Positions 1-11,667 are shown, counted from the stretch's first letter. The stretch: 64,000 nucleotides of DNA from Drosophila pseudoobscura (GCF_009870125.1 NC_046679.1:20212001-20276000), one strand, 5' to 3'. Notes: generated by a model from the letters alone, not told the origin. Program-made: numbers and translations.

Positions 1-416
1 ATAGCCCGAAACATACTTCATGGCATTCTCCTTAGAGACATTCTTGCACCGGGCTCCAATTACCACGCCCAGCTCTACTTCATAAGCCACTTTTGAGAAC
101 ACTTTTGGTAGCTACGGACAGCAAAGTTCAAACATTAGTTGAAGGCCGTTCATTTGGCTCGGTGATAGCCTACGATTATGGGACGGCCCTCGCGTAGATA
201 AGACGATGTGGGCTTGAGGAAAATAAGCGGCTCCTTCGGCACAGGCACATTTCTGGCTTTCACAACGTCCCTGCATGGACGTTACAAGTTGAAGATTACC
301 TAAATTTAGAGCACACCATAGAGATATGTATAGATTTACATGTAGTTGAGCGCCACTCCCACGATCTTCTTGCCATCGCGGATAAAGTTGGCTGTATCTT
401 GATTACAGACAGCCAT
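1..416 (-). CDS. FAHD1-type fumarylacetoacetate hydrolase family protein, 5' part (cut by window edge)
   Basis: Three coding exons on the minus strand: 340-416 (ATG at 416-414), 174-270 and 1-111, which runs off the window. Both introns have GT-AG borders, and phases 2 and 0 agree. The N-terminus reads MAVCNQDTANF, followed by KKIVGVALNYM, PKEPLIFLKPTSSY and then YEVELGVVIG, with the glutamates that bind the divalent metal in the FAH fold. The family includes the mitochondrial/cytosolic acylpyruvase and oxaloacetate decarboxylase FAHD1. I believe the D. melanogaster counterpart is CG5793. About 95 of the usual ~220 residues are present; the C-terminal half lies outside the window. The start is the only ATG that gives the family N-terminus. 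Assignment to the FAH family is secure; the exact substrate is inferred from the family. Confidence 0.88.
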
Positions 417-1439
417 TAGAAAACGAGACGATAAACGAACCACTGGAAAAAGTTTGAATTTGTTTTAGTTAAAATTTGAGTCTGTAAAACTTTGATAGGA
501 ATATCATAAGACTGTGACGTCTGCGGTCGAATGAATGTGAGTGAATAAGGCGGTCCAGCTGTGGCGGCACTTACTTGCGTCAATTTTTATTAATTTAGAG
601 TGAAGGTTATCTGGAGAGTCGCCCCCCTAAAAGTTTATCAATTAAGTAACGACAACAAAATTGAGAGCGATCAACAACAGCAACAGCTGGTGTCCAGGGT
701 TGTCGCTATTTAGGCGGGAGACGATACTGCTGGCACTTTTCTACATTCTGAAATGCAATCACAAAAAAAACATAGTTATCGATAGTGCACAGTCATTGGC
801 GGCAATCTGCTCCCCAGGCTACCCATTTACGGTATATTATAAACTTATTGGTCGTCGATATTGACTTGAAGGTATATTTGGAGTATATTTTATCAATTTC
901 ATCAATGTATTCAATTCATAGCCTTTTCACTTATTCACTTTAAAATTATTTCTATTTGGCGCGCAACAGTGATAGTATCGGTGGCCGTTTGGTGGGATAT
1001 TTGCTCTCATTTTCCTCTCTTCGTCGAGGGATTTTTCATCCCAGCATACCCACGTAAAACATTCAGCATACCCTGGGGAAAAGGATATTATAGAATTGAG
1101 GAAATGTTTGTCATCTGGCTCCAATAAATGGAGAAACTAGCCAGTCTCACAACGAAATTTTGCGGTTTCTTATTTGTTTGCAGAGACCAAGAATCGGTAT
1201 CGGGTAAATATATACAGGTCATATGCAAATTAAAATTGAAACAGTACCTTCATATTAAAATAACGAAATAGGGTATACAAATGGCCATACTCCGGTCGAC
1301 AAGCAACAAGTCTTCAAACGCCAGCAACATGTATGAAATGACGTGACATTCCATACTCACTGACGTTTCATACCTTGTTTTATACACAGTACAATAAAAA
1401 GGAGTTGTAAAAATTAGCATATCTTGTTGAAAATTGACC
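417..1439. other. Intergenic DNA between FAHD1-type gene and the slmb promoter repeat
   Basis: No supported coding sequence; the short ORFs here have no family features. It contains the DRE at 777-784. Near 868-892 is a fragment with two Motif 6-like units (GGTATATTT, then a GAGTATATTTTATC-like end) that resembles the end of the dispersed promoter repeat described below. Confidence 0.5.
777..784. promoter_or_regulatory. DRE (TATCGATA) upstream of the FAHD1-type gene
   Basis: A perfect TATCGATA palindrome, the binding site of DREF/BEAF-32 found in Drosophila housekeeping promoters. It lies 361 bp upstream of the minus-strand FAHD1 start codon, so use by that gene is plausible but not shown. 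Confidence 0.5.
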
Positions 1440-1776
1440 TATCAATCGGATGAAAGTCTTAGCTAGCTATTAATATCAAATCGAATATAAAAAACGAGGA
1501 ATATGGTTTCCACTCCTTGACGTTAAGCCCATTGTAGACCAAGGGGGTATTTTAATATCGCACCGAAAATAATGATAATAGTGTTTTTTAAATTCAAACG
1601 AAAGATGGCATGGATGGCAAGGTGAATTTACAATCAGTAAAAACTCGTTGTATTGTTTAAATAGAGGGGTATTAAGTCGGCTAAGTTCGATTTTTCATTG
1701 GTATATTTACGGTATATTTGGATTTGAGATGGTATATTTCTGAAGGTATATTTTATCGATATCCGCGGTCACACTG
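1440..1776 (+). repeat. Dispersed promoter-bearing repeat, copy A (upstream of slmb)
   Basis: The body shares ordered words with copies B, C and E: AGCTAGCTATTAATATC, CGAATAT, GGAATATGG, GGGTATTTTAATA, then AGGGGTATTAAGTCGGCTAA and GTTCGATTTTTCAT. It ends in four GGTATATTT units (1700-1708, 1711-1719, 1731-1739, 1745-1753), a DRE and Motif 1. It lies in the sense direction of slmb. Borders are estimated by eye. Confidence 0.65.
1700..1776 (+). promoter_or_regulatory. slmb core promoter: Motif 6 array, DRE, Motif 1
   Basis: Four Motif 6 words (GGTATATTT) are followed by a perfect DRE TATCGATA at 1754-1761 and a perfect Motif 1 (CGGTCACACTG) at 1766-1776. Motif 1 is bound by M1BP and marks TATA-less housekeeping promoters in flies. 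Transcription probably starts shortly after 1776, giving a 5' UTR of roughly 400 nt before the ATG at 2215. Confidence 0.75.
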
Positions 1777-2214
1777 GTTGCTGCTCTCCGATTTGGAAAA
1801 AAAACTTTTTAAAATTAATTGTAAATGAAATAAATCAGGCTTTGCTGGACAAAGCGCGGTTTAAATCGGCTTCGCGTTCAGAAAATGCAAGGACCAATCC
1901 CCGAAAACGGGCCCAGCTATAGAGCCCAAGTAAAATGAATGACTTGCAACGAGAAGCACAAAATTTCTTAGTGATGTGAATTTGCCATTTACGCGGTTCC
2001 AACTTGTGGTCATACTGACGTAGTTTTTCTCTCAAGAAATAAAAAAAGCAATTAAAACCTATATTAAATTTACATATTGTGCTATCGCGTTGAGCGTAAA
2101 GTAAAACCAATAGCAAACAAGCAATAATCTCATAATCGTGCATGTGAGTGTGTGCAGGCGAAAAGCAAACCCAAACAGCCAGTAACTTATAAATACAACA
2201 AACACAACAACACT

Positions 2215-5183
2215 ATGATGAAAATGGACACGGACAAAATAATGGATGAGACCAACTCCAATGCCCAAGCTGTAAGTAGACCCCGAAAGTATATGGATTG
2301 AGTAAGCGTAAGCGCCATCGATATAGGCAACGATTTCCCATATATGCAATGCTCTCTCCAACCCAACACACACATTTATATGCATAAATGCTCAAGGTGT
2401 CGCCTCCACATACACACACCGCCATATATATGTATATACATATATATATTTATATGCATATGCATGTATGTATATGCTTCTTTAAATGCCAGAGTGTGCG
2501 TTTGTGCTTTATTTTCGTATATACTACAGATTTTGCACTCGTGCACTCTATTAAATTCAGACATTGTCGCTTTTTTTGATTTTCTTTTAAATGTGCTAAC
2601 CTTAAACTTTTCAGCCTCATACGAAAGTTTGCTCGCCCAATTATTCAGCGTCACCATCATCATCATCATCTGCTGTAGCATTACCACCATCTCTCTTTCA
2701 TTTCGTTCTTGTCCGAATTTCCGATCTCTCAAACAGAGGCCTAACCAGATTTCAGATTTATTTGATTGGCCTTGTTACGTTCAAGTTTGTTTACACAATT
2801 AATATTAAACAATACTCAATGCATAGTACATAGTACATTCATTCATGCGATCCGATTGCTGTCTATATTTCAATATAGTAGATCTTGAGTAAGTGCGATA
2901 TGTAGGCTTTTTACTGAAGGTCAGTACACGCACAGATACCAGACACAACACTAAATGTTGTGTGTATTATGTTGTACATTACCTGTGTCGAAAATGGTGG
3001 TTTGCCTGAGTCATTCTGGGCTCTGGGCTCTCGGCTTTTAAGCCGAAATCAAGGTGGAATCTTTGCAAAGGCAATTAATTTAATGATGCTTAATTTTGGC
3101 TATCTATTTTCGTAGAATATCCTTGCCTTTAACCCACTTTATCAAGGCATTAGCAACCTGTAGACTCCATAAAACCTCTTCCAAAATTTAAGCTAAAAAA
3201 CTTTCAAGCATAAGGCAAACAGAAACTATAATAAAGCAATTACAAACATATATCATATACGTACTATATATAGTAATACACTCTATCCTATAAAGCACAG
3301 GCAAGGTTTTATAATTGCTGACATTGCAGTTAACTTAATTATCCAAATCACTCACACAAGTTTCTTTTCGCTTCGTTTCGTTTCGTCCGATTTGTTTACA
3401 CAATTTGTTTTTGTGGCGAAGATCATATTTTTGTTCGAATTGAATCAAATCTTCCATGTGATGACGTCTGATAAATGTATCGACTATATTTAGAGAAGAG
3501 AATATCCCTAATTTCATAAATAAATATCATGCGTGAATGATGTGCTGCTGGCTGTCTAGCCTGGCGTTTTTGTTTGCGATTTTTTTGCGTTTTGCAAACT
3601 CTTTCGTAGCCCCCGAATAAAAACAAAAACAAAACCAAAAGCAAAGAAACAGATTACGAAAAAGAAAGAAACTCCAAGCTTCAAACTAATTGCCTAATTG
3701 TAAGCCCCAACTTTGGGTCGTTCGACGCTTTGCTTGCCCCAAAAACAGTCACAGAAATGGACAAAAAAAAAATACACAGAAATAAAATCTCAGAAATGTT
3801 GCACAACTCCCTCCAAAGGCGAGTCGTCTACCTAGTTGTTCAGTTTTTACGAGTCGCCCCCCCCTTGACATTGTGGCAAGAAAAAGTATCATATCATATC
3901 ATATCAAATCATATCATATATACTTGTCTCGTAGCTACAAACAAATGAAGTTTCATAATTAATTTCCTTCTTTTCTCTCTCACTCTCTTTATCTACCGTT
4001 CTGCACTGTACCGAACGAACAGTTCACCACAACAATGCTGTACGATCCGGTGCGCAAGAAAGACTCATCGCCCACATATCAGACAGAGCGGGAACTCTGC
4101 TTTCAATACTTCACACAGTGGAGCGAGTCGGGGCAGGTGGACTTTGTGGAGCAGCTGCTATCGCGCATGTGCCACTATCAACACGGACAGATCAATGCGT
4201 ATCTGAAGCCAATGCTACAGCGGGACTTTATCACATTGCTACCAAGTGAGTATCTATCATCCAGCCACCATATCTCGGCTCTACAGATAGGGAGGGAATG
4301 GTGAAATGATTTAATTGTAACTCCTTCTGGGAATCGCAGATACAATCTACTAAGTTTCTGGGAAGCCCCAACTATGCATCATATATGTATAAGTTAATCT
4401 ATGAACAATTATTAATTTACTATAATTTGTTTTGGAGAGGTCAGTACTCCCCAGAGATGACACTGGCTAAGCCAAAAAAAAAAACTGATAAGCCAGCGCC
4501 ACCGATAATAGCAGCCCTGATTGTAGAACAGAACCCATTGAATTTTCAAGAGTTTAATGGTTTTACAATGATTCAAAGCTACAAGTATATCCCTAGCAAT
4601 TTCATCACATGACACGCCATGCGAATAATGGCTGCTCTTTACGAAGAAGCTTTAGACACCCTTTCAGATTCGATAGATTCTTGTATGTGTTCGATGGACT
4701 GTTGCTATGGGCACAGGGACAGAGCATTTCCGTTTCGTAATACACCTCTCTGTTAGGGTACATTCATGTGAATTGTAGGAACAAAGTTGAACAACATGAA
4801 AGGTAAACCCCGAACAGAACTCAACTTCTCTCTCAACCCCTCCCCCCTGGTGCTTTCTCTTCCTCTCACTGAACCCGATTGTTGCTGCTTTTGTTGCGGG
4901 GCATGCTTTTGGAGCTGTCGGTGGGGATGAGGAGGGGAGGGTGTGGAGTCCAGAGTGAAGTTGCTGTTGACTGAAAGGTCGTTGCTTCCATTAAACGCGC
5001 TTTACCGGAACAAAAACAAAACGAAACCGGGAGCAAACCTTATATATTATTCATAAGAAAATGTGAATCGATTTTGTGCTATTATTGGCTTGATAATAAT
5101 GTTTAACGTATGGCAATTAAAAGTGGTATTGGGGAACAGTTGCAATTGCAATTGCAAATGCATTTGATAAACAGGTTTAAACC

Positions 5184-5215
<32 letters not shown>

Positions 5216-8121
5216 ATATCGAGTTTGTATGCCAGATTTGCACCTCAATCGATGATTAATAAAGTTAACAAAAAGCTGCAGACAATGGCCTCTGTTGGCA
5301 TGAAGAATTTATGGATTCAATAAAAGAATTTTCATATTCAAAAAATTTGGGGAAATGTAAATCGAAAATTGCATCCGATATACATACACATCTATAGGTA
5401 TATCCTGGCGATGTCAGGACTGCACCGTTTTGTCGCTCGCTTCCTGTGAACACTTCCATTTTATCGATTAAAACTGCGGCCCACAGCTTTCGCTGGTCGG
5501 CTGGCTGCTCGCCTACAGGAATACCACTCGCGAAAATCACTCTACTTGCAGGCAGAGTAGCCGGGCCGAGGCCGGGGCCGAGTGTATGTTATCGTTGAAT
5601 AGACAGCTTTCTTTCTGGGAGGGCCCTTTCACCGCCTGTCCTAGGCCAGGCCATGGCAAAAGTTCTTTGAGGAAGTCGTTGAATGTTTCCTGCCCTCAGT
5701 AAATGTCCTCCTTGCCGGAGAAGAAAAGAAAGGGAAAAAGAGTTGAAAATATGCAACATTGTCTTCTCTATTTACATTGTAATGCACTTCAAAGGCAGCT
5801 AAACCAGGCAGGCAGGCAGGCAGGCACACATCAGGAGCGACCGAAAGACAGACAGTTAGACGCTCTCAAGACCGTTAGACGGCGTCGCCAACTTTGAGCC
5901 AACCCGACACCCATTGCGGCGCCCATCATAGCTACGAGTTATGCACATTTTTAATTGTGTTTGGCAAATGCAGCGAACGAATATGCACTTCAGACTCTGG
6001 GCCGCAGCCGGGTTGGGTTGGGGTTTGGGTCTGGGTTTGGGTTGGGGTTTGGGTTTGGGTTGTCAATGCAGCAGCAGATGTGTCTGGCGACACAAACAAC
6101 CCGCCCGCCGCTCCTTGCAACGTGTGCGCGTGTGTCTGCACATGACACATGTAAATATGTCGCTCTATTGGTTGGGGCCTCCTCCACAGCTCTCCACTCC
6201 CTAGACTAAGTGCATTTTAATGCCGTTAGGTGCATCATTTTGTGTCTTGTATGTCAATGGATGGATGGTGGATGGCTGACGTGTGTGCGTGGGTGTGGGT
6301 GCAACCAAAATGCTGCTGGTGTGCCATAACCCATTGCATCACCTCGACAGCAGAGATTAGATCTGTCACAGATACTAAGTGGTTGCAACTAGAAATAACT
6401 TAATTAGACGACTAATTAGGGTTTCATGCGTAGAGTAGAGTAAATGCTAATCACTTTTGTACACAAATTGCAGTCAAGGGTCTGGATCACATTGCCGAAA
6501 ACATTTTATCGTATGTGGATGCCGAATCGCTCAAATCAGCCGAGCTGGTCTGCAAGGAATGGCTGCGCGTCATCTCCGAGGGTATGTTGTGGAAGAAGCT
6601 CATCGAACGGAAGGTCCGAACGGATTCGTTGTGGCGGGGCCTGGCTGAGCGGCGCAATTGGATGCAGTATCTGTTCAAGCCACGGCCAGGCCAGACCCAA
6701 AGGCCGCACTCATTCCATCGCGAGTTGTTCCCCAAAATAATGAACGTAAGTGATGCCCCAATGTCTGGCTTTTGTAACCGACTGTAATCCCATTTTGTGC
6801 GTTGCCTGCAGGACATTGACAGCATTGAGAATAACTGGAGAACTGGCCGGCACATGTTGCGACGGATCAATTGTCGATCCGAGAACTCCAAGGGCGTCTA
6901 TTGCCTCCAGTACGATGATGGAAAGATTGTGTCCGGCCTAAGGGATAACACCATCAAGATCTGGGATCGCACGGATCTGCAGTGCGTCAAGGTGAGTGTG
7001 GAAGCTCCTTAATTAGTTTTCCCTCTTTTTGTGACTCACGAACATCACTTTCTGTATTCGTTTAGACCCTCACAGGACACACTGGATCGGTGCTATGCCT
7101 GCAGTATGACGACAAGGTGATCATCAGTGGCTCCAGCGATTCGACGGTGCGCGTGTGGGACGTCAACACTGGGGATATGGTCAACACACTCATTCATCAC
7201 TGCGAAGCGGTGCTACACTTGCGATTCAACAATGGCATGATGGTGACCTGCTCCAAGGATCGATCCATTGCCGTGTGGGACATGACCTCCCCCAGCGAGA
7301 TAACATTGCGTCGGGTACTCGTCGGCCATCGGGCCGCCGTCAATGTGGTGGACTTTGATGAGAAGTATATTGTGTCTGCCAGCGGGGATCGCACCATCAA
7401 GGTGTGGTCCACCTCCAGCTGTGAATTCGTGCGCACTTTGAATGGCCACAAGCGTGGCATTGCCTGCCTGCAATATAGAGATCGTTTGGTTGTAAGCGGC
7501 AGCTCAGATAATTCCATTAGGTGAGAGATGGCACTTTCTCCAAGTCTTCCCTTATTCATTATCGATTGGGTGTTTCGTTTCCTCAGACTCTGGGACATTG
7601 AATGCGGCGCTTGCCTGCGGGTCCTCGAGGGCCACGAGGAGCTTGTCCGTTGCATCCGTTTCGATACGAAACGCATTGTCAGCGGTGCCTATGATGGAAA
7701 GATCAAGGTGTGGGATCTGGTGGCTGCCCTGGATCCGAGAGCTGCCTCCAACACTCTTTGTCTAAACACACTTGTGGTAAGTGGAGAGTCACGATCCCTT
7801 GTTCAACATTGCCAGTCTATGGTCGATATTGAAACCTTCTAGGAACACACTGGTCGCGTCTTTCGGTTACAATTCGACGAGTTCCAAATTGTCAGCAGCT
7901 CGCACGATGATACAATTTTGATATGGGACTTTCTAAACTTCACACCCAATGAGAATAAGACCGGCCGAACGCCGTCACGTAAGACTTTCACCTCATTTGA
8001 TCTCTTGAATTATGCATAACAAAATCTCTTTGTGTTTTATTTTCTTTGATGTTGTTGTTGTTGTTGTTGCTGCTGCTGCTGATTGCTGATTGCTGTTGTA
8101 GCGGCCCTTATGGAACATTAA
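2215..8121 (+). CDS. slmb: Slimb / beta-TrCP, F-box WD40 substrate receptor of the SCF ubiquitin ligase
   Basis: Eight coding exons: 2215-2271, 4023-4245, 6474-6745, 6812-6991, 7066-7520, 7587-7776, 7843-7978 and 8102-8121. All junctions are GT-AG and in phase; they give 510 residues, the length I recall for the D. melanogaster protein. Order of domains: a beta-TrCP dimerisation region at about 40-90 ([16 protein letters not shown]), an F-box at about 96-140 ([19 protein letters not shown]) that binds Skp1, and seven WD40 repeats from about 200 to 500 with IWD, VWD and LWD ends. The protein recognises DSGxxS phosphodegrons and so controls Armadillo, Ci, Period and Cactus/Relish turnover. The first of two adjacent ATGs (2215, 2218) is taken. 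Introns 1 and 2 are long (1,751 and 2,228 nt). The annotated TAA is followed by an in-frame 79-codon open tail, listed separately. Confidence 0.97.
3886..3921 (+). repeat. (ATATC)n microsatellite in slmb intron 1
   Basis: About seven tandem ATATC-type units, slightly degenerate. Intron 1 (2272-4022) otherwise shows CAT-repeat and pyrimidine-rich tracts and no coding signal. Confidence 0.8.
5184..5208. repeat. (AT)n microsatellite in slmb intron 2
   Basis: About 12 uninterrupted AT dinucleotides, followed by TGTATG variants. Intron 2 (4246-6473) contains no supported gene. Confidence 0.9.
6009..6062 (+). repeat. G-rich telomere-like tract (GGGTTT / GGGTTG / GGGGTTT) in slmb intron 2
   Basis: Roughly nine G3-4 runs separated by two- to three-base spacers, mostly TT, TTT or TCT, on the coding strand. 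The spacing fits an intramolecular G-quadruplex in the nascent transcript. It is degenerate rather than one perfect unit. Confidence 0.75.
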
Positions 8122-8361
8122 CAGTATGTTAATCGGCATTGGCGCGAGGATCATCTACTGTCGTCGGGCGACGATGACGACGGGGACGAGTACGATGGAT
8201 ATGACACGGATGAGCAGATGCATTTGGAAGCGAGGAGGAGAAATCGATGGAATAGAGATCCCGACGATACAGACTCGGACCCTGATTTCGATCCCGATAT
8301 AGATCTGGAGAATTATGAATACGATATAGATATTGAAAACTTTGATGATTACGATGAATGA
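8122..8361 (+). CDS. Candidate stop-codon readthrough extension of Slmb (acidic tail)
   Basis: Directly after the slmb TAA (8119-8121) the same frame stays open for 79 codons to a TGA at 8359-8361. The translation is not UTR-like. It starts QYVNRHWREDHLLSSG, then runs through DDDDGDEYDGYDTDEQ, a short basic patch LEARRRNRWNRD, and ends in an Asp/Glu/Tyr-rich stretch finishing ENFDDYDE. Asp is written with both GAT and GAC and Glu with both GAG and GAA, so this is not a simple trinucleotide repeat. No alternative AG acceptor that I can see would bring this frame in without passing the TAA. Stop context is TAA-C. Readthrough is known for many Drosophila genes; here it is an inference from the open frame and composition. 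Confidence 0.5.
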   Translation, partial: QYVNRHWREDHLLSSGDDDDGDEYDGYDTDEQMHLEARRRNRWNRDPDDTDSDPDFDPDIDLENYEYDIDIENFDDYDE

Positions 8362-9885
8362 ATGAATGATAATTAGCCAGCAGAAAGAAAAAAAACAGCG
8401 TACAGAATTGAGAGACTCAATTGTCTATTTGAGAATATGTAATGCTGAAACCCAAAATACAGCGATCTCCGAAAGTCTATTTACACGCATACATAAATCA
8501 CACACACAACACACTACACACACACCCACGCATAATATGAATTAAATGAAGTTATAAAAGCAAAAAGTATAAAAAGCAACCACAATAAATCCAAAAGGAG
8601 TATACAAATACAAATACAAAATATTTATACATATACATATATATATAAAGATATTTTTGCAAAACTGGCTGTAAGGTTTGTAATGTACGAATGTAACATG
8701 GAACGAAACGGAACGGAACGGAATAATATGTATTAGTGACTTAGGCGCTGTAAGACACATTTGAGGGTCAGTCTTTATAGTATACATACATACATACATA
8801 TATATACATATATTGTGCATTGGATCGGTGCATCGATCGGCATCGAGATCCGTGTTAATTTAAGTGTTTATTTAGCTCAAATACACAAAAACGTTGCATT
8901 GCATTGCATTGCGCTCTGGCAGCTATACAATTAGCCAGCCCGAGGGCACGCACACGCGGAACGGCCTTAAGGAAATTGGGAAAAACTGTGTACTCGAATG
9001 GATCTTCGATACACAGAAGGAATCTGCAGACCGAACAGAGGAATTAGTCCTTAGATTTAATGTTTAGTTAGTGTCGCTTCATTTGAATTGGCAAAACATG
9101 CTTTTCCCTTGGTTTTTCGCAAAGCACATTTGTGACTTAAAAAAAATATATGTATGCGTATTGCCTATTGTAATTTTTTCTGTTAAATGTAAAGTTAAAG
9201 TTAAGCTTAGTACTCCCATTGGCAAATATTGTAATCTAATCTAAGTCTACTCAACAATATACCATATTTTAAACTCTTTGTGTGAGAGGAGACATGAAAA
9301 GGTGTCTGGTAGTGTCCGTCTGCATTCGGTGGAATACAACTAAAAATGCATATGGAATACACGAGAGGAAACTAATTCTATTATACTGCAATATATATAA
9401 CCGATTCATTGATTGATTAATATATATGATAACTATAGATTATAGCAATATACTGATGTATGTAGAAAATAGAATATTTCCAGGTCGTTTCATCAATATA
9501 CCTACAATATACTATACATATATGAATATCTGTCTATCTATCTGTATAGATCGTTGAGTGTGATCGGTGGATACTTTTACTTTATTTTATGTATTGCTAT
9601 TTGTAAGTTAAGTTCCAATGCTTGATACATGATAATTGATCTGATCCCTCACGATTGCTGCTTCCGCGTTAACTAATGTATGTACATAACGTTTTACTAC
9701 AAAAAAACAAAAACAAAACAAAAAAAGTTGATTGAAATATGAAACATACTATACTCCAAAATATTTGTAAAACTGTTTAGTGTATGGAATGCAGCTTGTT
9801 ATACGATGGCAGAGCAACTGCGTATTGCGCGAATGGGCATAATAGGTTACAGATAATTAGAAATAAAACAACAAAAAAACGTGTA
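8122..9885 (+). other. slmb 3' UTR region with polyadenylation signal at 9862-9867
   Basis: AT-rich sequence with no other gene. A canonical AATAAA at 9862-9867 is the first convincing polyadenylation signal near a sensible end, which implies a ~1.75-kb 3' UTR. The first 240 bases contain the acidic open tail. CA-rich and TATA-rich simple tracts occur at 8500-8530 and 8770-8815. Confidence 0.55.
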
Positions 9886-10319
9886 TACAAAGTTGTATTG
9901 GAATTTTCTTTAATTTCGGTTGATTGCTTGTTTGCAAATGATCACAAAAGGGTATGACCATGTGTAGCGACAGATCTGATTGAAGTTGTTTTTATATATA
10001 ATATATTATGCAACACAACTCAATCACCCCAACGAAAATTTTCAGATCAGCAGAAAAACAAAGCTTTGAAATCGGAAATTTTTCGCATGAAGAAATTAAA
10101 TAACTGCTTCTGGGACTTTGAGAAACGACCGTTGATCTCAGTGGGGGCGACAATGAGCCCTGATGTAAAATTCATGTAACTCTACACATCGATTTGTTGC
10201 ACGCTGGCAGCTCTTCTTACATTTTTTGACCAGTCTAATGTCGGTAAATTTTTATTTTACTTTTTTTTTGTATATTTTGACGTAATTTAGTTGAATTAAG
10301 TATAATCGTTCATATAGAA

Positions 10320-10670
10320 AATTTATTTATCCATCGGATAAACTTATGTGTTCAGTGCTGAGAGTCCTAGCCAGTTAGTAATATTAAGCCGAATATCAAA
10401 TTCAAGGAATATGACTTCCGACATGGACAGAGAACGATTAACCCATGTTGTCCAGTGGGTATTAAAATATACTCCACGAACGTTATGAAACTTGAAGAAT
10501 TTTAGCGCAGTTCAGGTGAAAGATATCGTGACCATATTTTGTAAGTAAAGAGAAATGGTGGATCTGCAAGAAGAATTTAAATACAGTAATATTTTTCCTG
10601 GCTTAACTCAAGCTGTTCACTTGTTTACATTGAGGGGGGTTAGGTAGGTTAAGTTCGTTTTTTCCACACT
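10320..10670 (+). repeat. Dispersed promoter-bearing repeat, copy B (upstream of TPR/FKBPL-like gene)
   Basis: The most similar partner is copy C in inverse orientation. Both share CGATTAACCCAT, TCCAGTGGGTATTAAAAT, CCACGAA..TTATGAAACT, GAAGAATTTTAGC and CAGTTCAGGTGAAAGATATC, then AAGAAGAATTTAAA and TGAGGGGGG.TAGGT.GGTTAAG. The promoter end is decayed here: the Motif 6 words are absent and only CCACACTG-like remains of Motif 1. The 9886-10319 stretch before it shows no gene. Confidence 0.7.
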
Positions 10671-10733
10671 GCTCGAATGGTTTTCTTTTAACATATTGCA
10701 AGTCAAAACTCTTTTCTTTTGCGCTCTATTAAG

Positions 10734-11594
10734 ATGGATTGGTACATTGGCACAGAATGGAAGGACGACAAACGCGGCCTGAGCAAGAAAGTACTTAGCC
10801 TGGAGTTCGCAGATATGGCAAAGCCGATGGCTGCCAGCACAGTGCTATTTAGCGTTAACAACAAATGCGCCAATTTGGAGGACAGGCCCAGTAAGTATCT
10901 GGGTGGCGAGGAGTCCTTGACATTTCCCCAGCAACATACCTTGGAAATGGGGACTGCCACAACGCCCGTGGACTGCTATGTGGAGATGTTGCTGCAGCAA
11001 TTCATGCCAGGGGAAACCGCCGCCTGCAGCATCACCAGCAAGACCGGCGAACGAATCGAGTTTGATTTGAAGCTGGATCTGATTGTTAAGAACCCCCAGG
11101 TGCACAAGCTAAACGCGGCAGAGATTTACGAGCTTGCACTGCGTTTCAAGGAGAGTGGCGTGGCCATGTTCAAGAGCTATCCGAAATTTGCATTTGATTA
11201 CTTTGCGCGGGCCGCAAAGCTGCTTATCACATACAAACCCTTCGACCAACTCACCAAGAAGTCCAACGGCATTAATGGCACCACCGTGGAGGCTTTGTTT
11301 GTTCAGCTACAGACCAACCTGGCCGCATGCATGTTGCAGGAGGAGCGCTACGAGCACGTTATCTATCACACAGAGTTTGTGGAGCGGGCAGAGAGCCCCA
11401 CCGAGAAGAGTGTTTACCGTCGCGCCCTGGCCTACTATCATATGAAGGAGTTTGCCAAGGCCCAGGCCACCATAGAGCGCGTGCACGACTACGAGGAGAA
11501 GCGAGAGTTCAGCAAACTGCGGGACAAAATTGCCGCCAGCTGGAAGGATAGCAAGGCCCACTACAAGGAGGTCGTACAAAGAATGTTTAGCTAG
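10734..11594 (+). CDS. TPR protein with degenerate FKBP-like domain (FKBPL/FKBP6-like)
   Basis: A single-exon gene of 286 residues. The ATG at 10734 (MDWYIGTEWKDD) is the only in-frame ATG near the start. The N-terminal half looks like an FKBP fold: LEMGTATTPVDCYVE and LLQQFMPGETA match the conserved 'G...P..vE..L..M..GE' pattern, but the aromatic residues of an active prolyl-isomerase pocket are not evident. The C-terminal half (about 125-280) has three helical TPR-like pairs, including EIYELALRFKESGVAMFKS and SVYRRALAYYHMKEFAKA, the kind that dock Hsp90. By analogy it is an Hsp90 co-chaperone adaptor without isomerase activity. It converges on ppan, with only 73 bp between the two stop codons. 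I do not recall a named fly gene with certainty. Confidence 0.8.
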   Translation: MDWYIGTEWKDDKRGLSKKVLSLEFADMAKPMAASTVLFSVNNKCANLEDRPSKYLGGEESLTFPQQHTLEMGTATTPVDCYVEMLLQQFMPGETAACSITSKTGERIEFDLKLDLIVKNPQVHKLNAAEIYELALRFKESGVAMFKSYPKFAFDYFARAAKLLITYKPFDQLTKKSNGINGTTVEALFVQLQTNLAACMLQEERYEHVIYHTEFVERAESPTEKSVYRRALAYYHMKEFAKAQATIERVHDYEEKREFSKLRDKIAASWKDSKAHYKEVVQRMFS

Positions 11595-11667
11595 TTTTAA
11601 AAAATGCTCATTGTTAAGATTCTCAGACAACAAAAAAATGTGTAGAAAATAGTTTTTATTTAAAATA

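Noticed and set aside
2344-2802. 152-codon frame in slmb intron 1
   Set aside because: Lies in a TATA/CA-rich intron, has no recognisable features, and a minus-strand frame of similar length overlaps it.
5894-6209. Gly/Trp/Val-rich frames over the G-rich tract
   Set aside because: Produced in every forward frame, and in reverse, by the GGGTTT-type repeat.
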